In this document: positions 41,896-50,716 of the stretch, piece after piece
Position numbering within the stretch: the stretch's first letter is position 1
Layout of the letters: every line of letters starts with the position of its first letter
The notes under the pieces: model-generated
Told to the model about the DNA's origin: nothing
The model's input: only the letters and a program-made list of their open reading frames with translations
Database searches by the model: none
Position numbers and translations under genes: made by a program
NCBI GenBank assembly: GCA_045537235.1
Contig: JAZSPB010000156.1
Location: 124,001-188,000 of the forward strand
DNA: 64,000 bases
Source of the DNA: RGIG8775 sp045537235
GTDB taxonomy: Bacteria; Bacillota; Clostridia; Oscillospirales; CAG-272
Direction: 5' to 3'

Positions 41896-42279
41896 TCAGA
41901 ATACATTTCTCAAAAAATCGAAGCATATTTCCCAAATTTTTAACAACGGAATTGCCATAACAAACGCAAAAATATACTGAATATACCATGTCCTTTTTGT
42001 ATATCCGCTCTTTTCGGAAGTTATCAAATTAAGCACAACAAGCGAAACCAGCGCGACCAATGCTAAAAATCCTATGATAACGAGAAAAGGAATAAATCGG
42101 GGATACCGTTCCGCTATGGCTCCGCCATCTAAGGATATAGCGAAAAAAACGCTGAACAAATTCATCAAGCATTCCATTCCAAGGCTCAAAAAAATCGCAT
42201 AAGACGCAATAAAAAGTGCCAATATAACTTTTTTCACACACCTTTTCTCAGCCGTTTTTTGCTTTTGTGGATCGGACAT
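41896..42279 (-). CDS. Hypothetical three-helix membrane protein
   Basis: 127 residues, no family recognised. Basic N-terminus (MSDPQKQKTAEKRCVKK) and three hydrophobic segments (about 17-50, 63-88, 98-118). The pattern resembles small clostridial integral membrane proteins without assigned role. GAGAGTGA precedes the ATG. It stands alone between xpt and the tRNA genes and has a terminator. Confidence 0.6.
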   Translation of the reverse strand: MSDPQKQKTAEKRCVKKVILALFIASYAIFLSLGMECLMNLFSVFFAISLDGGAIAERYPRFIPFLVIIGFLALVALVSLVVLNLITSEKSGYTKRTWYIQYIFAFVMAIPLLKIWEICFDFLRNVF

Positions 42280-42395
42280 GATAGGTCACTCTCCTTCACG
42301 AGTATTGAAGCGCGCTTTCAAAAAATCCGTCAAGCCTGCTCCTTGAATAAAGAAAACAGAACCTTCATCCAAAAAGACAAAAGTTCTGTTTTTGT

Positions 42396-42472
42396 TGGTG
42401 GAGACAACTGGAATCGAACCAGTGACCCCATGCATGTCAAGCATGTACTCTAACCAGCTGAGCTATGCCTCC
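42396..42472 (-). tRNA. tRNA-Val (anticodon GAC), CCA encoded
   Basis: Read on the minus strand: acceptor stem GGAGGCA with TGTCTCC, D arm GCTC-AGCTGGTTA-GAGT, anticodon arm CATGC-TTGACAT-GCATG with GAC at the centre, a five-base variable loop, T arm ending with GGTTCGATTCC, discriminator A and genomic CCA (42398-42396). All stems pair. GAC reads GUC/GUU Val codons. Confidence 0.93.
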
Positions 42473-42680
42473 ATCCCGATGACTTTGATATTATATCACA
42501 TCTTTTTGGAAATTGCAATAGTTTTTTGAAAAAATCTTTTACTTTTTTATTTTAACAATTTCTTGGGCAAATGTTTTGTTTTTAAACAAATTTATTTTAA
42601 GGAAGTGACCGCTTATCCCTGCTTTTTCGCAACGCGTTCTATCGTCCACAATAGTGGGACGGTGTATTTATCGCACAATT

Positions 42681-42718
42681 AAAAACGCACATTCCCTGCT
42701 TTGAGAATGTGCGTTTTT
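42681..42718 (-). terminator. Terminator downstream of tRNA-Gly
   Basis: A 14-bp perfect stem AAAAACGCACATTC (42681-42694) with GAATGTGCGTTTTT (42705-42718). It lies 4 bases from the tRNA 3' end on the minus strand. The rest of 42473-42721 shows nothing else. Confidence 0.85.
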
Positions 42719-42721
42719 GAT

Positions 42722-42795
42722 TGGAGCGGATAACGGGAATCGAACCCGCAGCACCAGCTTGGGAAGCTGGGGTTTTACCACTAGACTATATCCGC
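42722..42795 (-). tRNA. tRNA-Gly (anticodon CCC), CCA encoded
   Basis: Read on the minus strand: acceptor GCGGATA with TATCCGC, D arm with CTAGTGGTAAAA, anticodon arm CCAGC-TTCCCAA-GCTGG with CCC at the centre, T arm CGGGTTCGATTCCCG, discriminator T and genomic CCA (42724-42722). CCC reads GGG only. Confidence 0.94.
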
Positions 42796-42840
42796 ACGGC
42801 ACATATGATTATACCACTCAAATATGCCGTTTGTCAAGTG

Positions 42841-44475
42841 CTATTGCAAAAAATTCATCGACAAAAGTCGCGAGGAGAGCTGCTCGTAAAGTGTCTTTTC
42901 AAAGGGGCTGGAAAGACCGCAGGCAACCAACATCTCGGAAAGCCCCTCGATAGGCTGGGAAACGGTGGTCTCATACATCTCCACCGCCCTCTCGTAATCC
43001 GTCATGGCTACCGTATAAAGCTCCAGCGCGGAAATGCCGCTTACAGCATAGCTGATATAGTAACCGGGCTGTGTAACCACCACATACTGCCAATACTGAG
43101 ATACATCATAATCCAACAATTCCGTGATAACTTCACGACCGCCGAAGCGCTCACAGACTTGATCAAAAAGAACCAAGATCGATGCTCCGTCCACATCCTC
43201 CGCAGTATAAACGGCATATTCAAAAGCATTGATCAATTCTGCCATAAGGATGGTGGAAATCATATCAAATATCTCACCCTGCATCAGCCCTGCATAAAAA
43301 TCGGCCGAGTGCTTTCCGCTCTCATAAGCCAAGAAAAGCATTTCATTCCCTTGAGAATTCAGTTCGGCAACATCATAGGATTGGGGGGCATTGTTAGTGA
43401 GATATCCGTGAGTAAAATGTCCCAATTCATGAACCACGGTCAGTCGATCCTGGTAATAGGGACCAAAATAACATACGGGAAGCATACAATCCTCAAAATA
43501 GTCGGTAAATGCAGCCTCATAAGACAGTCCGGTCTCCGAAGAGGCAACATAAAGCCCGTAATCGTGGAATTTCTTATATGCTCCGTTCAGTGAAGTCCCC
43601 AACGACAAGAAGTAGGCATCCAACTCCTCACGAGCTTTTCCGTCAAGGGCGCTTTCGTAGTAATAATAGTATATTTCCTTGGAAATTTTCTTTTTGTCAG
43701 ACAGTTCTTTTGCTTTTTCAAGAACGGGGATCAAATATGAAATGCAATGATCAACAACCGTCTCCACGTCCTCGGGCGCGTATTCTCTCCCGTATATGAG
43801 GTCATAGGAATAGTCAAGATAGTTGTCATATCCGAACTTTTTCGCAATGCGATTGTTGACATCGATCACCTTGGCATACAGTTCAGCAACTTTGGCATCC
43901 GATTCTCCGGCAATGATTTCGATATCATAATATTCACTTACCAGCGCGTCATATTCGGCAGCAAGCTGAACATATTCCTCATCGTAGCATTTTGCCATCT
44001 TTAAGATATCCGAAATCTCACCTTCGGTAAGTCCGCCGAAGAAGATTTCCTCATACTCGGTGGAATAGGCTTCCGCATAGAGCTTATAGATCATCGCCGT
44101 AATTTCGTCGTAAAGGGCGCTCATCTTTAGGTAGCGCTCCTCGTAGAAAAGCTCCTCGGAATACAGATTCTTATTATATGAAATCATGGCCGCCACATAT
44201 TGGGAACGGATTCGGTACAAGCCTTTTGTCAAATTGGAATACAGGGTAAGAACACGGTCATGCTCCCCTGTGGTGTCCAAGCTTTCAAAAAGTGTCTCCA
44301 GCAGATCCCGTACTTCCTGTGACTCATAGTCCTCGTAATTGTAGGCAAACAAAGGATTGCCGTCTCGATCAATGTTCCCTTCATGATCCTCCTCAAACAA
44401 AAAGCAAGAGGTTAAATTGACCGCCATCAAAACAGACAGCAACAACAATAGCATTCGCTTGAAAAAAACCTTCAT
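42841..44475 (-). CDS. Lipoprotein metallopeptidase of family M3 (oligoendopeptidase-like)
   Basis: Predicted zinc endopeptidase tethered outside the membrane. 544 residues. Lipobox LTSC gives C24. The long helical N-terminal region (about 50-330) is followed by the catalytic VVHELGHFTHGYL with H349, E350 and H353, and third ligand E371 in DVAELNSQGNEML. Late residues QPGYYISYAVSGISAL match the substrate-binding Tyr region of M3/PepF enzymes. Most PepF relatives are cytoplasmic, so lipid anchoring is unusual. It ends in TAG and is 18 bases downstream of topB on the same strand, making it the last gene of the uxaC-kdgK-topB run. Confidence 0.88.
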   Translation of the reverse strand: MKVFFKRMLLLLLSVLMAVNLTSCFLFEEDHEGNIDRDGNPLFAYNYEDYESQEVRDLLETLFESLDTTGEHDRVLTLYSNLTKGLYRIRSQYVAAMISYNKNLYSEELFYEERYLKMSALYDEITAMIYKLYAEAYSTEYEEIFFGGLTEGEISDILKMAKCYDEEYVQLAAEYDALVSEYYDIEIIAGESDAKVAELYAKVIDVNNRIAKKFGYDNYLDYSYDLIYGREYAPEDVETVVDHCISYLIPVLEKAKELSDKKKISKEIYYYYYESALDGKAREELDAYFLSLGTSLNGAYKKFHDYGLYVASSETGLSYEAAFTDYFEDCMLPVCYFGPYYQDRLTVVHELGHFTHGYLTNNAPQSYDVAELNSQGNEMLFLAYESGKHSADFYAGLMQGEIFDMISTILMAELINAFEYAVYTAEDVDGASILVLFDQVCERFGGREVITELLDYDVSQYWQYVVVTQPGYYISYAVSGISALELYTVAMTDYERAVEMYETTVSQPIEGLSEMLVACGLSSPFEKTLYEQLSSRLLSMNFLQ

Positions 44476-44493
44476 ATGGCTCCCTTTCTACCG

Positions 44494-46656
44494 TTAGTCG
44501 GTAAAATCAAACACCGCATTTCCGTTTTCCAATTTCAAACGACCGTCAAAGGTCTTCCCTGTTCGTTTGGAAGTAAATCCGACGATCTTGGCGGTTCTTC
44601 CCTCGGCAAGAAGCAATTTGATATTGGAGACCGAAATGGCGCGATCGCAAATATAGACGCCGACCTTAAACGCACATCCTTCTTTATAATTGCGGCATCC
44701 GTAATAGTAACGTCCTCGCATGATATCTCCGCCGCAAAGCGGGCATTTTCCAACAATGTCGCCAAAGCATCCCGTATTCATATCGGTTTCGGGGGTGACT
44801 CTCTCATCGGTATCGCGGGCGAAAACCTGCGCGATCTCTTGTTGTGCCAGTGCCACGCCATCTTCCACGGTAATACTGCCGCGAAAGATCTTTTTGAGCG
44901 CCTGACCCAATTCCGAGGTCTTATACTTATCCATGATGATCTTCATCTTGGACAGCGTTTCGATCATGAAAATGCCTTGCGGAAGAATGGTATATACATC
45001 CTTTTTCAAGTCAATGTACTCACTCTTTCTGGCATTATCGATGATTCCCGTTCTCGTTGCTTCGGTACCGAGCTCCAGTCCCTCGAAAATAGCGCGGTAA
45101 TCCTCCTCGTCGTCCATCTCGGATGCCTCGTCGCTGTCTTTCGCTTCGGCATCTTTGGCGTCGGCTTCCTTCGCTTTGGCAGCCGCCTTGTCATCTCGGA
45201 AAGGATTCTTGAGATAATTGTTCAGCGTTTCAATGGTATAATGCTTGGGCGGAGAGGTTTCTTTTTCGGTGGGCTTGAAGTCGGTATTCACGATATCGCC
45301 CTTCGAGAGTTTCGGCAAAAATTTGTCCTTGGTGGAATTATCGTCATATTTTGTCCACCCTTTTTCCAAGATAACCGTACCTTTTAGGAGAAAATCCTCA
45401 TATTCGCCAACCGCAACCGTGATCTCAGATTTTTCGACCACACACTCCTCGGAGCAAAATACGGCAATAAAACGGCGAAAAACGGTAGAATAGACCTGCA
45501 TCTCCTTTTCGCCCAGCTTTCCCTTATCGGGAATTTTATAAGTAGGGGTCAGTGCCGAGTGGGACTCGATCTTGGAATCATCGAAGATCGTCTTTTTGAA
45601 TTTAAATTCCACAGGATATCCCAACTTTTTACAGTTGTTGATGATCTGCTTGATCTTATCCTGCTCTGCCGTGGCCAAATACTCGGAGTTGGTACGGGGA
45701 TAGGTCAAGTACCCTGCTTCGTAAAGCCGCTGAATGATCTCCAGACTTTCGGTCATGGACATTTTGTATTTCTTACTCAATACATTTTGCAGCTTTGACA
45801 AAGAATACAATTTGCCGGGAGCCAGCTTATCCTTCTTCTTTTTAACCGATTTGACGACCGCGGGCACGGCATTATACTTATCACAAAGCGCCTGTGCATC
45901 GGTCAGCTTGTCTTGATCGAATTTCTGTTTGCTGACAAGCTCGATAACCTCGCCGCCGGTTTCCGCTTTGCTGACAATGGCATAATATTTTCCGGGCACA
46001 AAATTTTTAATGGCCATGTCTCTATCGTAAATGGCCTTAACAATGGGGACTATGACGCGTCCCACACGCAAGAGCGTTCCCGTCTTCAGTGTTGCATACC
46101 GAGTGAGGTTGACGCCGTAAAGCCAATCGATATATGTTCTGGCAAAGCCCTCGTTGGCCAGATTGTCATATTCGGTCTCGTCCTTCATCTCGGACAGTGC
46201 CCGTCGAACCGTTTCGGGGGTCTGGTCGGGCAGCCAAAGGCGTTTGAGGGATTTTTTTGAGCGAAGTGCATTGCTGATGCAAAGGCGAACAATGATCTCT
46301 CCCTCGCGATCGGCATCCCCCGCATTCACGATGGTATCCACGTCGTCACGGTTGCAAAGGGATTTGAGAAGTTCAAACTGCTTTACCACACCGCTGTCAA
46401 CCTGCTTATCACTTCCCTTTCGAAGCTCGAAAACGAACTGTTTGGGAAAGCACGGCAGATTGTCCATCGTCCATCTCTTTTCGGTCGGCGGTGTTTCGGC
46501 ATAGGATTCCACATCGGCCAAGGAAAACAGATGACCAAATGCCCATGTAACGACGTATCCGTTTCCCTCAATATAACCGTTTCGCTTAGTCATTCCGCCG
46601 ATGGCATCCGCGATATTCCGACCGAGACTCGGTTTTTCCGCAATGATCAGGATCAT
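44494..46656 (-). CDS. topB: DNA topoisomerase III (TopB-like, type IA)
   Basis: Relaxes and decatenates DNA by passing single strands through a 5'-phosphotyrosine. 720 residues. Toprim domain at the N-terminus (MILIIAEKPSLGRNIADAIG, then AGDADREGEIIVRL), catalytic Tyr in YLTYPRTNSEYL (Y319), and a C-terminal zinc-ribbon-like segment GKCPLCGGDIMRGRYYYGCRNYKEGC. An acidic/Ala-rich insertion (about 475-515; KAKEADAKDAEAKDSDEASE) splits the region after the gate domain. Its ATG is 2 bases after the kdgK stop. TopB genes are often carried by mobile elements, but no conjugation gene is near, so a chromosomal copy is likely. Confidence 0.94.
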   Translation of the reverse strand: MILIIAEKPSLGRNIADAIGGMTKRNGYIEGNGYVVTWAFGHLFSLADVESYAETPPTEKRWTMDNLPCFPKQFVFELRKGSDKQVDSGVVKQFELLKSLCNRDDVDTIVNAGDADREGEIIVRLCISNALRSKKSLKRLWLPDQTPETVRRALSEMKDETEYDNLANEGFARTYIDWLYGVNLTRYATLKTGTLLRVGRVIVPIVKAIYDRDMAIKNFVPGKYYAIVSKAETGGEVIELVSKQKFDQDKLTDAQALCDKYNAVPAVVKSVKKKKDKLAPGKLYSLSKLQNVLSKKYKMSMTESLEIIQRLYEAGYLTYPRTNSEYLATAEQDKIKQIINNCKKLGYPVEFKFKKTIFDDSKIESHSALTPTYKIPDKGKLGEKEMQVYSTVFRRFIAVFCSEECVVEKSEITVAVGEYEDFLLKGTVILEKGWTKYDDNSTKDKFLPKLSKGDIVNTDFKPTEKETSPPKHYTIETLNNYLKNPFRDDKAAAKAKEADAKDAEAKDSDEASEMDDEEDYRAIFEGLELGTEATRTGIIDNARKSEYIDLKKDVYTILPQGIFMIETLSKMKIIMDKYKTSELGQALKKIFRGSITVEDGVALAQQEIAQVFARDTDERVTPETDMNTGCFGDIVGKCPLCGGDIMRGRYYYGCRNYKEGCAFKVGVYICDRAISVSNIKLLLAEGRTAKIVGFTSKRTGKTFDGRLKLENGNAVFDFTD

Positions 46657-46658
46657 AA

Positions 46659-47678
46659 TTATCTCTGTACGCGACCCGATCCGTCGCCTGCCATAAGTGC
46701 CTTGACCTCAGCAACCGTGACCTCATTGAAATCAAAATCAATGGTATGCTTGAGTGCCGAAGCTGCAACCGCAAACTCAATAGCCGACTGATTGTCCATT
46801 CCCTCTGACAGCGCCCAAATAAGACCGCCGCCAAAGCTATCGCCGCCACCCACACGGTCTACGATATGGATCGGATATTGCTTGGAGAAGAAATATTCCT
46901 TGTGGTTATAGAGCATGGCCGACCAATTATTGTCATTGGCTGAAAGACTCTCGCGCAAGGTGATGGCAACGGTGGGAATATCGAATTTTTCGGAAAGCTG
47001 CTTTGCCACGGCTTTGTATCCGTCGGCAGAGAGCGTACCGCCCGTCACGTCAGTGTCTGCGGCTTTGATACCAAAGACCTTTTCGCAATCCTCCTCATTT
47101 GCGATGGCCACATTGACATAGGGCATGAGGTTAGACATGATTTGGCAAGCCTTTTCACTTGTCCAAAGATTCTTGCGGAAATTGAGATCGCAACTGACCG
47201 TAACCCCCATCTCTCTGGCAACACGGCAAGCCTCCAAACAGATCTCTGCGCAAGTATCGCTGAGGGCGGGGGTGATTCCCGTAAAATGGAACCACTCGGC
47301 ATCGGTAAAGATCTTTTTCCAATCGAAGTCCTCCTTCGATGCCATGGAGATAGAGGAATATTTTCTGTCGTAAATGACCTTGGAGGGACGTTGAGCGGCA
47401 CCCTTTTCAATGAAGTAGATTCCCATACGGTCGCCGCCGAAGACCACGTCCGAAACATCCACGTCATGCGCCTTGAGCGAACGCAATGCCGTCTTGGTCA
47501 GATCGTTGTCGGGCAGCTTGGTGATAAACGTGACATCCTTTCCAAAATTGGCAAGAGAGACCGCCACATTGGCTTCACCGCCTCCATAGCTGACTTCCAT
47601 CTCATGTGCTTGAACAAAGCGTCCGTAGCCCGTGGGATTAAAGCGCGCCATAATTTCTCCGAAACAAACAAATTTCAT
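46659..47678 (-). CDS. kdgK: 2-dehydro-3-deoxygluconokinase (PfkB family)
   Basis: Phosphorylates KDG to KDPG in uronate catabolism. 339 residues. PfkB fold with KFVCFGEIMARFNPTGYGRF at the start (typical of KdgK), SYGGGEANVAVSLANFG, and C-terminal signature DRVGGGDSFGGGLIWAL, where the last Asp is the catalytic base. GEANVA and the YGRFVQA segment favour KDG over fructose or ribose kinases. GAAAGGA precedes the ATG. It lies downstream of uxaC and an SGNH esterase gene, which supports a glucuronate pathway; uxuB, uxuA and kdgA are not in the window. Confidence 0.9.
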   Translation of the reverse strand: MKFVCFGEIMARFNPTGYGRFVQAHEMEVSYGGGEANVAVSLANFGKDVTFITKLPDNDLTKTALRSLKAHDVDVSDVVFGGDRMGIYFIEKGAAQRPSKVIYDRKYSSISMASKEDFDWKKIFTDAEWFHFTGITPALSDTCAEICLEACRVAREMGVTVSCDLNFRKNLWTSEKACQIMSNLMPYVNVAIANEEDCEKVFGIKAADTDVTGGTLSADGYKAVAKQLSEKFDIPTVAITLRESLSANDNNWSAMLYNHKEYFFSKQYPIHIVDRVGGGDSFGGGLIWALSEGMDNQSAIEFAVAASALKHTIDFDFNEVTVAEVKALMAGDGSGRVQR

Positions 47679-47832
47679 ATATATATCCTTTCTGTTATGC
47701 CATATTCAATCGTAAGATCATCGGCTGCAAAATATCGAAAAATTCGACAAAAAGCAAAGAACACCGACAAAAAGTGCCATTACAAAATGACTCGGCAAGA
47801 ACCAAAGTCGATCCTTGCCGGTCATATTTTTA

Positions 47833-49035
47833 TCAACCGAAAATTTCCGGATAAGTGTTTTTCAAGAAAGCCACCAGGTCTTCGCTCTGCTGCTTGGCGC
47901 CAACCGCGTTGGGATGTCCGTCCTTACCGGCTCTGTTGGTGGTAAGAAACGCGATCTCAATATCATAACCGGCGGGAATATAAACATTCTTGATCAACTC
48001 CTGCATACGGTCGGTTCCCACCGTATAGTTGGGGTTAGTGGTGCAACCGAACACGAAGAGGATCGGGACAGCCTTTTCGCCGTGGATCTTATCCAAATTG
48101 GCAAAGAAGGTCGCCATTTCGGCATCAAAGGCTTCATAGTTGAAGACCTCATGATCGGTCTTGTTGTTCGCTTGCTTAAACCATTGCCAGTTGTCGTTGG
48201 TTCCCAGATTGATAATAACCAAATCTGCCTTGCGATTCGGCACATAAAGGGAATTGTCGCGATTTTTATTGAAGAAGGGATAGGTCGAATTGATACTGCT
48301 GGGAAGGCACATGGGCATACCGCCCTGTGCACAGATCGCATAATCGACATTCAGTTTTTCCATGGCAAGATACGCATATGCCTTGGGAGCATAGTCGCTC
48401 TCGTCGGGACTGAGGAAAGCACCGCTGGTGATCGAATCACCGAGGATCTCCACATAGACATCGCTTGCCGGATTCTTGATCAGCTTGCCGACGAAGGAAA
48501 TGTCGTTCATAGAGCCTTTTCCTCTTGTATAGCCGGTTACCACGCGGATAACGTGAAGTCCCTTGGGGAGATCCTCCGCAATGGTATAGGTTTTGGTGCC
48601 GGAGGACAGAACGATATCCTTATAAAATGCGTCATCCACATAGACCGCCAGATACTTACTGCTTCCGCTTGTATAGCTGAAGGTCATTTTCACATCACCG
48701 ACGCAATCGGCAACAAATTCCGCACCCGTTGCATTCCAGTCACAAAGCAGCACGCCATTCGATTCCTTTACGCGACCAAGCTCGCGGTAGTACCCCTTGG
48801 CTTGTGCCATGGTGTAGGTTCTTTCCATATACTTTTCCTCCTTGTCCGAGGCATTGGTCTCGGTTTCCTTTTCGGTCTCTGACTCCGTTTCGGATCCGTT
48901 CTCGGTCTCGGTTTCTGTCTCGGTCTCTGATTCGCTTTCGGTCGCACTTTCGGAATCCATGCTCTCACCGCCACAGGCGGTAAACAACATACAGAAAATC
49001 AAAAGAACAGAAATTATGCTAAAAAACTTTTTCAT
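47833..49035 (-). CDS. Secreted SGNH/GDSL carbohydrate-esterase lipoprotein (CE2-like)
   Basis: Predicted to remove acyl groups from extracellular glycans. 400 residues. Lipobox FTAC gives C21, then a Glu/Ser/Thr-rich linker (about 25-75). Residues about 80-175 form a jelly-roll domain (RELGRVKESNGVLLCDWNATGAEF). The SGNH domain follows: VEILGDSITSG (nucleophile Ser), Gly and Asn in INLGTNDNWQW, and the Asp/His pair in DGHPNAVG. This two-domain order matches CE2 deacetylases. ATG 49035 follows TGAGGA; 49050 has no site. It lies between uxaC and kdgK, suggesting the enzyme opens decorated, uronate-containing polymers such as glucuronoxylan. Confidence 0.87.
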   Translation of the reverse strand: MKKFFSIISVLLIFCMLFTACGGESMDSESATESESETETETETENGSETESETEKETETNASDKEEKYMERTYTMAQAKGYYRELGRVKESNGVLLCDWNATGAEFVADCVGDVKMTFSYTSGSSKYLAVYVDDAFYKDIVLSSGTKTYTIAEDLPKGLHVIRVVTGYTRGKGSMNDISFVGKLIKNPASDVYVEILGDSITSGAFLSPDESDYAPKAYAYLAMEKLNVDYAICAQGGMPMCLPSSINSTYPFFNKNRDNSLYVPNRKADLVIINLGTNDNWQWFKQANNKTDHEVFNYEAFDAEMATFFANLDKIHGEKAVPILFVFGCTTNPNYTVGTDRMQELIKNVYIPAGYDIEIAFLTTNRAGKDGHPNAVGAKQQSEDLVAFLKNTYPEIFG

Positions 49036-49065
49036 CTTTTTTATCCTCACATTTTAATTTTTTGC

Positions 49066-50484
49066 TTAAATTTGAAAACCAAAATACGTTTTTGTATTAT
49101 TATAGCTGATGTCTGCCACAAGCTGCGCCAAGGTCTCATAATCGGCGGGATATATTCCCTCCTCTACCCATTCACCGATGATACGGCAAAGGATACGGCG
49201 GAAATACTCGTGTCTCGGATATGAGAGGAAGCTTCGGGAATCGGTCAGCATACCGAGGAAGTTTCCAAATGCCGAAAGGTTGGCATACGACTTCATCTGC
49301 GCCACCATTCCGTCAAAATTATCGTTGAACCACCACGCAGAGCCTTGTGTCACTGTAGGCTTTCCGCTTCCGTCACCGGCGCAGAAGGTACCGCAAAGCG
49401 TTCCGATGGCTGCATTTTCAATAGGGTTGATGGAATAAATGACCGTGCGGGGCAAGCCGTTGTTGTTCTTGAGATAGTCCAACATTTCCACAAGCGCCGC
49501 CGTGGAGATCGTACCGTGAATGGTATCGTAGCCCGTATCGGGTCCCAGCTTGGCAAACATTTCGGAGTTGGGATTTCTGCGAACACCGTAATGGATCTGC
49601 ATGACCCAACCGCGCTTCTTATACTCGCTGCCGAAGAAACGCATCATCTGCGACTTGAAGAGCACCAGCTCCTCGTAAGTAACATCGGCACCGTCACCGG
49701 CAATGGCCTTTTTGAGGATCTCATTGGCATGATAAGCATCGGGCTTGGTAAATCCGATCATATCGTCCATTCCGTGATCAGCAGTCTTACATCCGAGTTT
49801 GTCAAAACGGTCCAAAGAAACCATATATGCTTTTTCCAAAGAAGCAAGATCCACGATATCCACACCGCAAGACTCACTCAAGGTCTTAAAATAATCCGTC
49901 ACGCCTCGGCGCTCGATATTCATGCCCTTGTCGGGTCGGAATGCAGGAAGAACCTTGGTCTCAAAGCCACTCTCCGCGATCTGCTTATGGTATTCCAAAG
50001 AATCGGCGGGATCATCCGTCGTGCAAAGAAGATCGACATTGGAATTACGGATCAGATTTTTGGCACTCATTTCGGGAGATGCCAGTTTTTCGGACGTAAT
50101 GCGCCAAATCTCCTCACAGTTTTCCTCACAGATCACAAGGTCGCAGTCAAAATATCTCTGAAGCTCCAAATGACTCCAATGGTAAAGAGGATTGCCGATC
50201 AGCTTGGGCATGACCGAGCAATACGCTTTAAAACGGTCAAAATCCGATGCATCACCCGTTATGTATTTTTCATCCACACCGCAAGAGCGCATGGCTCTCC
50301 ACTTGTAGTGGTCACCGTACAGCCAAACCTCGGTGATGTTGGAATATCTCTTATCCTCTGCGATCTCACGGGGAGAGAGATGGCAATGATAGTCGATAAT
50401 GGGCAGCTTTTCCGAATAGTTATGGAAAAGGATCTGCGCCGTCTTTGTGGAAAGCAGGAAATCTTGGTCCATGAATTTTTGCAT
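49066..50484 (-). CDS. uxaC: Glucuronate (uronate) isomerase
   Basis: Converts D-glucuronate to fructuronate (and galacturonate to tagaturonate), the first intracellular step of uronate use. 472 residues, the normal length. IIDYHCHLSPREIAEDK has the metal-binding HxH, VDLLCTTDDPADSLEYH and RPDKGMNIE follow, then GWVMQIHYGVRRNPN, and TDSRSFLSYPRHEYFRRILC near the C-terminus is the UxaC signature. ATG 50484 follows TGGAGG by 6 bases. It has a consensus promoter and is first in a run with the SGNH esterase, kdgK, topB and the M3 peptidase. Confidence 0.95.
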   Translation of the reverse strand: MQKFMDQDFLLSTKTAQILFHNYSEKLPIIDYHCHLSPREIAEDKRYSNITEVWLYGDHYKWRAMRSCGVDEKYITGDASDFDRFKAYCSVMPKLIGNPLYHWSHLELQRYFDCDLVICEENCEEIWRITSEKLASPEMSAKNLIRNSNVDLLCTTDDPADSLEYHKQIAESGFETKVLPAFRPDKGMNIERRGVTDYFKTLSESCGVDIVDLASLEKAYMVSLDRFDKLGCKTADHGMDDMIGFTKPDAYHANEILKKAIAGDGADVTYEELVLFKSQMMRFFGSEYKKRGWVMQIHYGVRRNPNSEMFAKLGPDTGYDTIHGTISTAALVEMLDYLKNNNGLPRTVIYSINPIENAAIGTLCGTFCAGDGSGKPTVTQGSAWWFNDNFDGMVAQMKSYANLSAFGNFLGMLTDSRSFLSYPRHEYFRRILCRIIGEWVEEGIYPADYETLAQLVADISYNNTKTYFGFQI

Positions 50485-50553
50485 AGCAAACCTCCAATAA
50501 AATTCCAATTGTCATTTCAAAAAATATTGAATTGCATAAATCCACTAATACAG

Positions 50554-50582
50554 ATTATACCATAGATTCAAAAGAAATTCAA
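50554..50582 (-). promoter_or_regulatory. SigA promoter of the uxaC operon
   Basis: On the minus strand TTGAAT (50582-50577), a 17-base spacer, then TATAAT (50559-50554), about 70 bases before the ATG. Confidence 0.75.
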
Positions 50583-50651
50583 CAATTTTGTGCAATTTTA
50601 TGACAAAAATAAAAAATCCCCCTCCACCAAAGGCATCCCTACAAAAAACTC

Positions 50652-50680
50652 TTTACAAATCACGATAATTGTGATATAAT
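50652..50680 (+). promoter_or_regulatory. SigA promoter of the MutS-like operon, with dyad
   Basis: TTTACA (50652-50657), a 17-base spacer, then TATAAT (50675-50680). The spacer holds the dyad ATCAC-GATAATT-GTGAT (50660-50676), a possible repressor site. Confidence 0.75.
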
Positions 50681-50716
50681 ATTTTATCTGTATTTTGATA
50701 TTTTTGAGGAGGAAAA

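Noticed and set aside
44494..46656. topB as a marker of an integrative conjugative element
   Set aside because: No relaxase, type IV secretion or integrase genes flank it. It is embedded in a metabolic run, so a chromosomal role is simpler.
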